This document shows positions 35,430-44,100 of a stretch of DNA of 58,521 nucleotides, piece by piece. The first letter of the stretch is position 1; each line of letters opens with the position of its first letter. Under the pieces are notes generated by a model. That model had not been told where the DNA came from. It was given only the letters and a program-made list of their open reading frames with translations, and ran no database searches. This stretch comes from Candidatus Kuenenia stuttgartensis. Lineage in GTDB: Bacteria; Planctomycetota; Planctomycetia; Gemmatales; Gemmataceae. Both the position numbers and the translations under genes were made by a program. The stretch is from the NCBI GenBank assembly GCA_945875585.1, contig CAMCLK010000031.1, forward strand, positions 1-58,521, given 5' to 3'.

Positions 35430-37181
35430 TCAGTCCTTTTTCGCTGGTTGCCCTTCTGGAATCGTCCAGTAGGAGTCGGGATTCAGGTTATGCACTTCCT
35501 GAGTCTTGCCCGAGGGCCAATACACCGTGATATTGACAAGATTTGAATGACTTCCTAATCCGAACAGCAATCGCTGATCGCTGCTTGACGCATAGCTGCC
35601 ACCTGCCTTGGTGAACCGCGTCTGCTTGCCATCGGCTAGTTCCAATACCGCGCGCGCCCCGACAACGTCGGCGCCATTAAGACCGATCAAGCGTAAACCA
35701 ATCCAGTGTCGGCCTTCTGTGGGCATGACATTCCGCAGCACCGCCACGGGTTCATTCAGGTGACTCACCACTGCATCGGTTTTGCCATCGTTGTCGAGGT
35801 CGCCAAAGGCAGCGCCGCGCGCATTGTGCGGGCTACCGATGTAGGGCCAATTCAGAGTTGCCTGAGGTTTGAATTTCCCTGCATCGTTATGGAGAAGCTG
35901 CGGCTTTTGCCTGCGGTCGGTTTTGGTGGGGAACCGGATGGCATGCCCGCTCACAATCAGCAGATCTTCCCATCCGTCGAGGTCGTAATCTAAAAAACCG
36001 GTTCCCCAACTAACGTACGTACTGCCAATGGCGGCGATTCCAGCCTGAAGTGTCGCATAGGTGAACCGCACCTGTCCGTTGTCTGTGCGGTTTTGGTACA
36101 GCGCGGGCAACTCGTTTTCATAATTGGTGACCAACAATGAGGCGCGGCCGGAACGGTCGTAGTCGGCAACCCCGATACCCATACTTCCGTTTTGCATGCC
36201 TCGGTCGTCTCGTGCAACTCCGCCCAGCAATCCAAGCTCCTCAAGCGCCAAGACTCCCTGATGGGAGCGATTCAGATAAAGAAAATTGTCATCGGTATCG
36301 TTGGCGGTGTAAAGTTCTGGGCGCGCATCGCCATTCACATCGACCAGAACCACACCAATACCACGGCCGTCTTTGCGCAGTTTTTGTTGTTCTGTCACAT
36401 CTTCAAATGTGCCATCGCGTTTGTTCTTGTAAAGTGAGTGCCTTAGCGGCTTGAATCGTTTCGGTTGGCAGACATCACGTGTTTTGCCGTCATATGTGCA
36501 GTCGGTTGGCTGGTTGGTTTCAAAGTCCCAGTCACCGTAGTGACAAACGTAGATTTCCGGAAAACCGTCGCCATCGAGATCGGCGGATGCCGCCGATGTG
36601 GACCATTGCGTATCGTTCAGCTTGGCTTTAGCAGTGACATCCACCCAGACTCGGCCCCCTTGGTCATTTTTTTCGTTATGAAGCAATATCAGCCGGTTGT
36701 ATCCGGTCACCAAAAGGTCGGGCCAGCCGTCGCAGTCGTAGTCGAGCACGGCTGCCCCGTGGCTGTACTGAAAAGCTACTTTGTTCAAACCGGTTGCAGA
36801 AGAGGCATCTTGAAAGCTGAATCCTCCCATGTTGCGGTAAAGACTACATGGGTAACCAAGGACCTTTTTGCCTTCGTAGTAACCACCACCCGGAATGAAG
36901 ATATCCAGAAGACCATCGCGATCAAAATCGATCAGGGCCAACCCGCCGCCAAGGGATTCAATGATAGCAAAATGGGCGGATTCTTCCCCGTTGCGGTAGG
37001 TGAAATCGATACCTGAACTGGCAGTGGCGTCGGCAAAAGGCGCAGGTCCCACCGCAACCACAGCATCGTTAGACTGCCTGCTCGGCACCGGACCTACAGT
37101 TGGCGCGGGGTTGGAACTGCAACCCGCCAGCACGCCAACCAAGGCAAAGGCAAGAAACCTCCATGGTGCATGTGCGCGCAT
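35430..37181 (-). CDS. CRTAC1-family lipoprotein with FG-GAP/VCBS repeats and ASPIC/UnbV end
   Basis: A 583-residue protein. Lipobox LAGC in LVGVLAGCSSN marks a lipoprotein signal. FG-GAP repeats with DxDxDG calcium loops follow (LIDFDRDGLLDIFIPGGG, VLDYDCDGWPDLLVTGYN, FLDYDLDGWEDLLIVSGH, FGDLDNDGKTDAVVSHL). The ASPIC/UnbV C-terminal motif is present (ITVYWPSGKTQEVHNL). The start at 37181 keeps the lipobox close to the N-terminus; the frame is open to 37313, overlapping the kinase gene. The CRTAC1/ASPIC type is abundant in planctomycetes, role unknown. It lies 61 bp downstream of the kinase. Confidence 0.87.
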   Translation of the reverse strand: MRAHAPWRFLAFALVGVLAGCSSNPAPTVGPVPSRQSNDAVVAVGPAPFADATASSGIDFTYRNGEESAHFAIIESLGGGLALIDFDRDGLLDIFIPGGGYYEGKKVLGYPCSLYRNMGGFSFQDASSATGLNKVAFQYSHGAAVLDYDCDGWPDLLVTGYNRLILLHNEKNDQGGRVWVDVTAKAKLNDTQWSTSAASADLDGDGFPEIYVCHYGDWDFETNQPTDCTYDGKTRDVCQPKRFKPLRHSLYKNKRDGTFEDVTEQQKLRKDGRGIGVVLVDVNGDARPELYTANDTDDNFLYLNRSHQGVLALEELGLLGGVARDDRGMQNGSMGIGVADYDRSGRASLLVTNYENELPALYQNRTDNGQVRFTYATLQAGIAAIGSTYVSWGTGFLDYDLDGWEDLLIVSGHAIRFPTKTDRRQKPQLLHNDAGKFKPQATLNWPYIGSPHNARGAAFGDLDNDGKTDAVVSHLNEPVAVLRNVMPTEGRHWIGLRLIGLNGADVVGARAVLELADGKQTRFTKAGGSYASSSDQRLLFGLGSHSNLVNITVYWPSGKTQEVHNLNPDSYWTIPEGQPAKKD

Positions 37182-37242
37182 GAAAACACCAACCTCAAAG
37201 GAGTAACTCGATTCTCGGTTCAGCATACGGTCAAAACCATGT

Positions 37243-38916
37243 TTAAGCTGGACGCATTCCGGGTGGAGAAAATCGTGGCCGGTGGATAATAGAACCCTGC
37301 TTTTGATCGTCATTAGCAGGCTCGGGCTTTGCAGTGGGATTCAGCCGGGCGGGCAACACCACCGTAAAGCGGCTTCCCTTGCCCAACTCGCTTTCTAAGA
37401 AAATTTCGCCACCCAAAAGCAAACACAGTTCGCGCACAATGGAAAGCCCCAGTCCTGTACCGGAGGCTTCACGGGTAAGGGGGTTACCAGCCTGCCTGAA
37501 CTTTTCGAATACCAATTCTTTTTCAGATTCAGCCACACCGATACCTGTGTCTTCCACCACCACTTCAAGGTTGTCGCCGTGGATTTCCGCCAAAAGGCAG
37601 ACTACCCCGCCCGCGGGAGTGAACTTGATGGCATTGCTAAGCAAGTTTTGGAGGATTCTTTGAAACTTGGGCATGTCTTGGCGTAATTTAGTTGGGTTTT
37701 CCGACCATGCGCCGCGCAGATCCACCTGTTGGCGCTCCGCCAACGGCCTGAACATGGACAGGGCGGAATCACAGGCTTCATCCAGCCCGAACTCTGTTGG
37801 CCTGACTTCCATTTTGCCGGATTCCATCTTGGCCAGATCCAATATATCGCGGACCTGATCCAGTAGTTTCTGGCCGCTGGTACGAATGTTCCCGGCCCAT
37901 CGCAACTGTTTTTCCGTTAATCCCTCCGATTGCATCAGCACATCTGAAAAACCAAGGATAGAGTTAAGGGGCGTGCGAAGTTCATGGCTCATGGTTGCCA
38001 GGAAGTCGTCTTTCAATTTGTTCGATTCATAAAGAGACAGGTTGGCAAGTGCCAGTTCTTCCACCTTGGAATCGAGGTCACCGTTACTGCGCTCTAGATT
38101 TTCGCGTGCCGCGGTGAGGTTGCGAAGCATTGTATTGAAGGCAAGGCTCAAATCCTCAAATTCATCTCCCGAATGAATTTCACTGCGAACATTAAGCCGG
38201 CCTTCAGTAATGGCATCGCTGACATCTTTTAAGTGCTTTACGGGTTTAACAATCACATAACGCACAATCATATACGTCCCGCCCATGGTTAAAAGTGCGG
38301 TAATGAGGGCTGAACTGATAAGGATAGCGCGGTTGAAATGCACCTTGCTTTCCAGCGATTCGGGGGGAACTCGAAGGTCGATTTTAACCAAGGCGAGTAG
38401 ATCGCCAGCCTTTAAGTCTTGTCTGCGTGTTTCATGACATTTGACGCACGATTCCGTGGCGCGCACGGCTCCGTAAAACCAGTTTCGCGACATCGCCATC
38501 AACAATTTATTGTATTCTGCCAAATCGGGATCTGCCAGAAAATCGCGCAAGCGATCGGCACTGTAAAGGTCGCCCGGGCTGTTTTCCTCACGCATCGACC
38601 CCGGAACAATCACGCGATAAGCATAGTCTTTCAAACCGGCTGGCCAGGTTTTCTCCTGTTCCTTGTGGAATTCTTCCAGATTGGCTACAGCGGGAATTGT
38701 CCCCCGGCACACGGTCAGGATTTTCTCATCCACCACCTGCTGAACCAATAGGCGGCACACGCTGGGAATCTGTTCGTAGGCCAGGTGCTCGGTTTGAACG
38801 GCGTAAATCCAGAAACTTGTTGTGATAAGAATCAGTGAAAACGCGCCCAGCAGGAAACGGCATTTCCGCTCGAGGCTGGTTTCACCCAGCAGTTTCTTGA
38901 AACTACGGTACGACAT
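37243..38916 (-). CDS. Sensor histidine kinase with periplasmic haem-type (DUF3365-like) domain
   Basis: A 557-residue protein. Helix 1 at about 22-40, a periplasmic region of about 155 residues, and helix 2 at about 198-218. The periplasmic part ends with CVKCH at 157-161, a covalent c-haem motif, and looks like the DUF3365/Tll0287-like sensor. HAMP follows at about 219-271, a coiled coil, then HisKA with SHELRTPLNS (His311) and a complete HATPase (LLSNAIKFTPAGG, VVEDTGIGV, GTGLGLSIV). No receiver is fused. The start at 38916 has GGGAGCGGG just upstream and overlaps the mutM end by 14 nt. It probably senses redox state or a gas; this is inference. Confidence 0.88.
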   Translation of the reverse strand: MSYRSFKKLLGETSLERKCRFLLGAFSLILITTSFWIYAVQTEHLAYEQIPSVCRLLVQQVVDEKILTVCRGTIPAVANLEEFHKEQEKTWPAGLKDYAYRVIVPGSMREENSPGDLYSADRLRDFLADPDLAEYNKLLMAMSRNWFYGAVRATESCVKCHETRRQDLKAGDLLALVKIDLRVPPESLESKVHFNRAILISSALITALLTMGGTYMIVRYVIVKPVKHLKDVSDAITEGRLNVRSEIHSGDEFEDLSLAFNTMLRNLTAARENLERSNGDLDSKVEELALANLSLYESNKLKDDFLATMSHELRTPLNSILGFSDVLMQSEGLTEKQLRWAGNIRTSGQKLLDQVRDILDLAKMESGKMEVRPTEFGLDEACDSALSMFRPLAERQQVDLRGAWSENPTKLRQDMPKFQRILQNLLSNAIKFTPAGGVVCLLAEIHGDNLEVVVEDTGIGVAESEKELVFEKFRQAGNPLTREASGTGLGLSIVRELCLLLGGEIFLESELGKGSRFTVVLPARLNPTAKPEPANDDQKQGSIIHRPRFSPPGMRPA

Positions 38917-39760
38917 GCCCGCTCCCACTCCCACCGGGCTCAATCGGCTGGCATGAAGGACAAAAATGCGCCGACCTGCCGCTTATGACTTGACGAACAA
39001 CAGTACCCGCACAAGCACCACAGTCCATCCCTTCCCTGCCATACACTGCCAATGATTCCTGATAGCCACCTCGCAGGCCACTACCTCCCACGTAATCGCG
39101 GATGGTGGACCCCCTGCTGGCTATGGCGCGGTCCAGCACCGAACAGGCACTTACGAGCAACCTGCCGCACTCCTTGGGTTGAAGGGATGAACCCAACCTC
39201 AGCGGGTGAATGCGTGCCTGAAACAACGATTCGTCCGCGTAGATGTTACCAAGACCAACAAGTACGCGTTGGTCCAAGAGGATCGACTTGATAGGCCTTC
39301 GGCTACCCGCCAGCGCGGCAAGCCAATCGCTTTTCTTCATGTCCCAAGGTTCCGGGCCTAGGCCCGCCTGCTTAAGTCTTTCCTTCCACCCGTTGGGGCC
39401 GGCATGAAACTCCGCCCCGCCAAACCGCCGGATATCGCGGTAGCGCAGATCCATGCCCGCATCGCATTGGAAGCGAAGGTGAACGTGATCTGCCATGGGG
39501 AAATCTGCTGGCTGGGTTGTGAGTTGGCCCGTCATTCCCAAGTGAACTAGGACGGTGCCCGGGGCACCCAAATCGATGACAATCCACTTGGCACGGCGCT
39601 CGATCGAGTGAACCTTTGATCCTATAATAAAGCGATTCCAGTCGGGGTTCCAAGCGTGGCGCAGCTTGAGTTCGCCATGGGAAACCCCAAGAAAAACACG
39701 GCCTATCAGGACCGGTCTCAAGTCTCTTACAACTGTTTCAACTTCAGGCAATTCGGGCAT
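38903..39760 (-). CDS. mutM: Formamidopyrimidine-DNA glycosylase
   Basis: Base-excision repair enzyme removing 8-oxoguanine and related oxidised purines. The 285-residue protein starts MPELPEVET, giving the catalytic Pro and Glu after Met removal. The lysine-containing LVHLGMTGQL and the helix-two-turn-helix region (VGLGNIYADESLFQARIHP) are present. The C-terminal zinc finger has four cysteines (CGAC and CPSC). It is complete. It overlaps the downstream histidine kinase gene by 14 nt and is divergent from trpB. The overlap with a redox-type sensor is suggestive but could be coincidental. Confidence 0.95.
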   Translation of the reverse strand: MPELPEVETVVRDLRPVLIGRVFLGVSHGELKLRHAWNPDWNRFIIGSKVHSIERRAKWIVIDLGAPGTVLVHLGMTGQLTTQPADFPMADHVHLRFQCDAGMDLRYRDIRRFGGAEFHAGPNGWKERLKQAGLGPEPWDMKKSDWLAALAGSRRPIKSILLDQRVLVGLGNIYADESLFQARIHPLRLGSSLQPKECGRLLVSACSVLDRAIASRGSTIRDYVGGSGLRGGYQESLAVYGREGMDCGACAGTVVRQVISGRSAHFCPSCQPIEPGGSGSGHVVP

Positions 39761-39854
39761 TACGGTTTATCCTCGACTACTATGATACCAGTGAATTCAA
39801 TGTTGGCTTGTTTCGTGTGATGACGGTTACTGGAAGACTTCCGGATCTGTTTGC

Positions 39855-39883
39855 TTGACCGATCCCGTGAACCCATCTAGCCT
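39855..39883 (+). promoter_or_regulatory. Possible sigma-70-type promoter for trpB
   Basis: TTGACC (39855-39860) and TAGCCT (39878-39883) with a 17-nt spacer, 39 nt before the trpB start. The -35 match is good and the -10 weak. No trp attenuator or leader peptide is visible in this short leader. Confidence 0.4.
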
Positions 39884-39922
39884 AAATAAAAATCGGTCAT
39901 GCAGGCCGATGAGGAGAGAGCT

Positions 39923-41146
39923 ATGGCTTCGGCAGTGTCCACCGTTCCGAACGCTGAGGGACGCTTTGGAGCGTTTGGCGGTCGGTATGTGCCTGAAACA
40001 TTAATTGCAGCACTCGATCAACTCACGGTCGCCTACGACGAGGCGAATGCAGATCCGACGTTTCAGGCCGAATTGGACTACCACCTGAAGTCGTTTGTGG
40101 GCAGGCCGTGTCCGCTTTATTTCGCGTCTCGCCTGACAGCAATGGCGGGTGGCGCGCGGATTTATTTCAAGCGCGAAGACCTGAACCACACCGGCGCTCA
40201 CAAAATCAACAACTCTCTGGGTCAGGCACTGCTGGCCAAGCGCATGGGCAAGCCGCGGATCATTGCTGAAACAGGTGCCGGACAGCACGGCGTTGCCACT
40301 GCCACGGCTTGCGCGCTGTTTGGCCTCCCTTGCAAGGTTTACATGGGTGAGGAAGACGTCCGCCGGCAGAAACTGAACGTGTTCAAGATGCGCGCCATGG
40401 GAACCGTGGTGGAACCGGTTCGAACCGGTTCGCGCACCCTGCGGGACGCCATTAATGAAGCCATGCGCGACTGGATGGCCAGTGTGGAAACAACCCATTA
40501 CATTCTTGGAAGCGTTGTTGGTCCGCATCCATTTCCGCGCATCGTTCGCGATTTTCAGGCTGTGATTGGCCGCGAAACACGGGCGCAGTGCCTCGAACAA
40601 ACAGGCCGCCTGCCCGATGTGGTTATCGCCTGTGTAGGAGGTGGTAGCAATGCCGCCGGCATGTTTTATCCGTTTGTCGATGACCATTCCGTGGAACTGG
40701 TAGGCATTGAGGCGGGTGGACGTGGCACCACTGCGGGGCAAAACGCGGCAACGCTGAGTTTCGGGAAGCCCGGTGTGCTGCACGGTGCACTCAGTTACGT
40801 TCTGCAAGACCACGATGGCCAGACAGCAGACGTTCACAGTGTTTCGGCAGGCCTCGATTATCCGGGGATTGGGCCGGAACATAGCTACTGGCACGACACC
40901 CGCCGCGTGCGCTACACCTCCTGCGACGACACCGAGGCCCTTGAAGGTTTCCATTTGTGCTCGCGCATGGAGGGAATCCTGCCGGCTCTTGAGACGGCGC
41001 ATGCGATCAAGGAAGCCATGCGGATTGCTGCAAATCGGCCATCGACCGACAATATTGTTGTCTGCTTTTCAGGCCGTGGCGACAAGGATTGCTACGAAAT
41101 TGCCCGCCTTGAAGGCGAAGACCTCGAAGCCTCAACAGCCCATTGA
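39923..41146 (+). CDS. trpB: Tryptophan synthase beta chain
   Basis: Makes tryptophan from indole and serine, using PLP. The 407-residue protein has the Lys-containing HTGAHKINN (Lys near residue 92), [12 protein letters not shown], the KMRAMGAxV-type segment, and the phosphate-binding [10 protein letters not shown]. The start at 39923 ([13 protein letters not shown]) follows a strong GAGGAGAG; an in-frame ATG at 39899 lies upstream. It is followed 13 bp later by trpA. The rest of the trp pathway is not in the window. Confidence 0.97.
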   Translation: MASAVSTVPNAEGRFGAFGGRYVPETLIAALDQLTVAYDEANADPTFQAELDYHLKSFVGRPCPLYFASRLTAMAGGARIYFKREDLNHTGAHKINNSLGQALLAKRMGKPRIIAETGAGQHGVATATACALFGLPCKVYMGEEDVRRQKLNVFKMRAMGTVVEPVRTGSRTLRDAINEAMRDWMASVETTHYILGSVVGPHPFPRIVRDFQAVIGRETRAQCLEQTGRLPDVVIACVGGGSNAAGMFYPFVDDHSVELVGIEAGGRGTTAGQNAATLSFGKPGVLHGALSYVLQDHDGQTADVHSVSAGLDYPGIGPEHSYWHDTRRVRYTSCDDTEALEGFHLCSRMEGILPALETAHAIKEAMRIAANRPSTDNIVVCFSGRGDKDCYEIARLEGEDLEASTAH

Positions 41147-41159
41147 AATCAGGATCATC

Positions 41160-41972
41160 ATGACTGTCATCTCCCAGTTATTCGACCAACTCCGTCGGGA
41201 AAACCGTCGGGCTTTCATTCCCTTCATGACTGCCGGCGACCCCGATTCGGCAACCACCCAAAGGGCTGTGGCCAGGTTGGTCAAGGCTGGGGCTTCGTTG
41301 GTGGAAATCGGATTTCCCTACAGCGACCCCATTGCAGATGGCCCCGTGATTCAGGCCAGTTACACCCGCGCACTGGCGTTGCGTCCAATCATGACATCCC
41401 TGCTGGAGATGTGCTCGGCGATGCAACACAATCCCGATACAGCTTCTGCGCCACGGGTTGGCATGCTGAGTTACAGCCTTATTCACCGGCGTGAACCCGC
41501 TCGTTTCGTGGCAGATGCTGCGAAATCTGGTTTATCAGGCCTTATTGTCCCAGATCTGCCAGTTGAGGAATCCGCCGCTTTGAGATCTCTGTGTGCTGCT
41601 GCGGGACTCGATCTAATTCTGCTTGTCACTCCAACCACCCCGAGAGATCGTGCTTTACGCATTCTCGATGCCTGTTCCGGGTTTGTTTACTGCGTCAGTA
41701 TCGCGGGTATTACCGGGGAGCGCACCGAATTGCCGGCAAGCCTGATCGATCAACTCGGTTGGTTGCGCTGCCAGACAAAATTACCCCTGTGTGTGGGCTT
41801 TGGCGTCAGCAGGCCCGATCAAGCCGCCATGCTGCGGCCCCATGTGGATGGTATCATTGTTGGAAGCGCATTAGTGAGACAACTGGACAGGGTGGCGCTT
41901 GAAGGCACAGAAGTGGCCCTTGATGCTATCGAAAATTTGGCTAGATCCTTGGTCTCTGCACTCAACACTTGA
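41160..41972 (+). CDS. trpA: Tryptophan synthase alpha chain
   Basis: Cleaves indole-3-glycerol phosphate to give indole for TrpB. The 270-residue protein has the catalytic Glu in LVEIGFPYSDPIADGP (also the Asp), the phosphate-binding region VCVGFGVSRP-like near the C-terminus, and the YCVSIAGITGER loop. The ATG at 41160 has AGGA 7 nt upstream and lies 13 nt after the trpB stop. The frame is open far upstream to 40773, but that part is within trpB in another frame and not real. Confidence 0.97.
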   Translation: MTVISQLFDQLRRENRRAFIPFMTAGDPDSATTQRAVARLVKAGASLVEIGFPYSDPIADGPVIQASYTRALALRPIMTSLLEMCSAMQHNPDTASAPRVGMLSYSLIHRREPARFVADAAKSGLSGLIVPDLPVEESAALRSLCAAAGLDLILLVTPTTPRDRALRILDACSGFVYCVSIAGITGERTELPASLIDQLGWLRCQTKLPLCVGFGVSRPDQAAMLRPHVDGIIVGSALVRQLDRVALEGTEVALDAIENLARSLVSALNT

Positions 41973-41990
41973 TAAATTGCGAGCTCCTTC

Positions 41991-42827
41991 ATGGCCAAAC
42001 GCCCCAATCACTCCCACGATCAGGGGCCGCCGCCTGAAGGTACCATTGAGCAAGAATTCGGCGTGCCCATTCCGGGAAAGGTTTTGGCACCCGAACTATG
42101 GTGCCAAACCGCCCTTAAAAAACTTCCCCCACTCGGATTTATCGATATCGATGCCCTGTTTGGCAGGCAGGCCCCACTGATTGTTGATGTGGGCTGCGGC
42201 AATGGTAGGTACAGCTTGGGCAGCGCGCTTGATCGCCGCGAATTCGATCATCTTGCCGCAGATCTGCTCCCCGTCGTGATTCGATACGCCACACGCAGGG
42301 GCAACCAACGTGGCCTCACCAATCTCAAGTTTTGCGTGGTTGATGGCGAGCGTCTGGTCACACAACTGCTTCCGGCAGCGCGCGTGCGGGAGTTGCACTG
42401 CTACCATCCACAACCGTACCCGGGACCTGGCGAAGGACATGGACGCATGATCCAGCCTTTTTTCCTGGCCGAAGTCATTCGTGTTCTAGAACCAGAGGGA
42501 CTTTTTGTTGTCCAGACAGACAACGACCGCTATTGGCACGATATCCGGATCATGGCAGAGGAGTTTTTTGACTTCCAGCACCATCCAGCACGCTGGCCCG
42601 ATGCCCCCCGAGGGCGAAGCAGGCGGGAAATCTATGCTCTTCAGAAAGGAATGCCCATCTACAGGGGTATTGGAAAACCAAAGGCAGGAATCACTTATGA
42701 AGAGGCCCTGATACGGGCCGGAAACCTCACACGCAGGGGGAGCAAGGAAAAAATCGGGGCAGTGGCTCCCAGCGCAAAGCAGGATTCAACACGAACCCCA
42801 CCCCGCCACTGCCCCGATGGCCCCTAG
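41991..42827 (+). CDS. trmB: tRNA (guanine-N7)-methyltransferase, divergent TrmB
   Basis: Methylates G46 of tRNA with SAM. The 278-residue protein has the SAM loop DVGCGNGRYSLG and the adjacent HLAADLLPVVIRYA segment. A VRELHCYHPQPYPGPGEGHGRM stretch sits where TrmB usually has FPDPWPKKRH, so the catalytic region is altered though the aromatic/proline framework is kept. A C-terminal tail of about 50 residues (IGAVAPSAKQDSTRTPP) is low-complexity. It follows trpA by 18 bp. TrmB is the best family call, but the changed motif lowers certainty of activity. Confidence 0.78.
   Translation: MAKRPNHSHDQGPPPEGTIEQEFGVPIPGKVLAPELWCQTALKKLPPLGFIDIDALFGRQAPLIVDVGCGNGRYSLGSALDRREFDHLAADLLPVVIRYATRRGNQRGLTNLKFCVVDGERLVTQLLPAARVRELHCYHPQPYPGPGEGHGRMIQPFFLAEVIRVLEPEGLFVVQTDNDRYWHDIRIMAEEFFDFQHHPARWPDAPRGRSRREIYALQKGMPIYRGIGKPKAGITYEEALIRAGNLTRRGSKEKIGAVAPSAKQDSTRTPPRHCPDGP
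42753..42818 (-). terminator. Possible minus-strand terminator inside the trmB 3' end
   Basis: A perfect 14-bp inverted repeat (ATCGGGGCAGTGGC and its complement) spans 42753-42766 and 42805-42818 with a 38-nt loop. Read on the minus strand it is followed by a T-run. It lies in coding sequence of trmB, about 480 bp beyond the nearest minus-strand gene end. The long loop makes it weak, and it may reflect sequence constraint in the protein tail. Confidence 0.25.
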
Positions 42828-42882
42828 AATTGTCACTCCATTCTACCCAATCCCCTCAAGATTGCCAATCAATCTTTGACTT

Positions 42883-43281
42883 ATGACACCAGACTCCACG
42901 ATTTACCCCTGCAAGAACCTCCCCGCGGCAGATCGGTTTGTATTTCTCATCCACGACCACCCCACCCCTCATTGCGACATCTTGCTGCAGGAGGGCGGAA
43001 GATTGCTCAGCTGGTCTGGTGAACCCGGATGTCATTGTCGGACTGGAGCAGCCGTTGTCCAGAGGCCAGACCACAGGTTGTTGTACTTGGATTATGAAGG
43101 GCCTGTTTCAGAAAACCGTGGACAAGTTGTGCGGATCGATGGCGGGAACCTCACATGGATCGATTGCTCACCCGAACTTGTCAGAGTCAACCTGCAGGGA
43201 AAGCACCATCAAGGCGTACTTGAACTTAAACGAACCGAAGGCCTTCGGTGGATCGTTGCTTGGGAACCATTTGTAAAATAG
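42883..43281 (+). CDS. Stand-alone LigD 3'-phosphoesterase-like domain protein
   Basis: A 132-residue protein resembling the N-terminal 3'-phosphoesterase (PE) domain of bacterial LigD, which trims 3' ends in non-homologous end joining. Seen: RFVFLIHDHPTPHCDILLQ (about 18-36), matching the PE pattern with His24, His30 and Asp32. LLSW follows, then RPDHRLLYLDYEGPVSENRG (His64, Glu72) and a C-terminal GVLELKRT. The arginine normally in the DLRLE part is Leu here. No polymerase or ligase domain is attached and no Ku gene is nearby. It follows trmB by 55 bp. Family assignment rests on motif order read by eye. Confidence 0.65.
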   Translation: MTPDSTIYPCKNLPAADRFVFLIHDHPTPHCDILLQEGGRLLSWSGEPGCHCRTGAAVVQRPDHRLLYLDYEGPVSENRGQVVRIDGGNLTWIDCSPELVRVNLQGKHHQGVLELKRTEGLRWIVAWEPFVK

Positions 43282-43294
43282 TTGCAGGCTGCCA

Positions 43295-44002
43295 TCAGGG
43301 CGTGGTAGCTACAGGCGACGGTTGTGCAGCATCGAGGTCTGGAGAACGGCCACGGATAATGAGCTTTCCGTCTTGGATACGCAGGTCCACAATCTGGAAT
43401 TCAGGACGGGCTTTTTCGGCACCAAATCTCAGTACGGCAACAGTTTGCCCCTGATGTCGGTACCAGTGCACCTCAATTCCCGATTGCCGAAGGCTATCCG
43501 CAACCTGATCTAGTAGGCTTTGAAAAGGCAAAGGCATTGAGCCCACTTGTGAACGCTGAAACTCAACAATGACTGTGTTGGGTTCCTCTCGCGCCAGCCA
43601 AAGACGAACCTGAGACGACAACACTACGCTGCCACCCGGGAAAAGGTATTTGATGCCCACCCGCAAGGCGTCTCCCTGAAATTCAATACGCGGATCTTGC
43701 AGGCAATCGGGGAGAAGCGCAGGCTGCAAACCGGTAGAGATCAATCCCTCCTGCAAAGCGCCATTGATTGCGTCTTGCGAGAAGTGAGCAAACCAGTCTC
43801 TATCGGCGGCCATTGACGCCATGAATTCGCCGAAATCTGTCACGAACTCTTGGGACAGACGGGTGCGGGCAGGCCCTTCTGGAATAGCCGCACGTGCATA
43901 AAATTTAGGTTCATGCCAAAGGATCGTTGAGCAGGCCGCTATGGCGGATCCCGCCAAAACGACCACCAGCACCACTCCAATCCAGAAATTGCGGTACAGC
44001 AT
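43295..44002 (-). CDS. Membrane-anchored protein of unknown function
   Basis: A 235-residue protein with one N-terminal membrane helix (NFWIGVVLVVVLAGSAIAA, about 5-23) and a soluble extracytoplasmic domain. Mature region has helical parts (FGEFMASMAADRDWFAHF) and strands (VVLSSQVRLWLAREEPNTVIVEF, VAVLRFGAEKARPEFQIVDLRI). GGGAG precedes ATG at 44002 by 5 nt and sets the start; GTG codons just upstream are possible but weaker. It converges on the LigD-like gene with 13 bp between. No family recognised. Confidence 0.68.
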   Translation of the reverse strand: MLYRNFWIGVVLVVVLAGSAIAACSTILWHEPKFYARAAIPEGPARTRLSQEFVTDFGEFMASMAADRDWFAHFSQDAINGALQEGLISTGLQPALLPDCLQDPRIEFQGDALRVGIKYLFPGGSVVLSSQVRLWLAREEPNTVIVEFQRSQVGSMPLPFQSLLDQVADSLRQSGIEVHWYRHQGQTVAVLRFGAEKARPEFQIVDLRIQDGKLIIRGRSPDLDAAQPSPVATTP

Positions 44003-44100
44003 CACCACTCCCGTCGGCTACCTGAAACATCGGATTACCCGCATCAAGGCTTCAGAATCAAGACAACCGTGAAAATTGCTCTTGTTTCGAAACAGGCACG

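Noticed and set aside
40001..41002. 333-codon open frame on the minus strand inside trpB
   Set aside because: It is fully antisense to trpB, which has all catalytic motifs, and its product shows no family motif, signal peptide or ribosome site.
40773..41159. Upstream extension of the trpA frame
   Set aside because: It lies in another frame inside trpB. The trpA start at 41160 has AGGA upstream and matches the family N-terminus.
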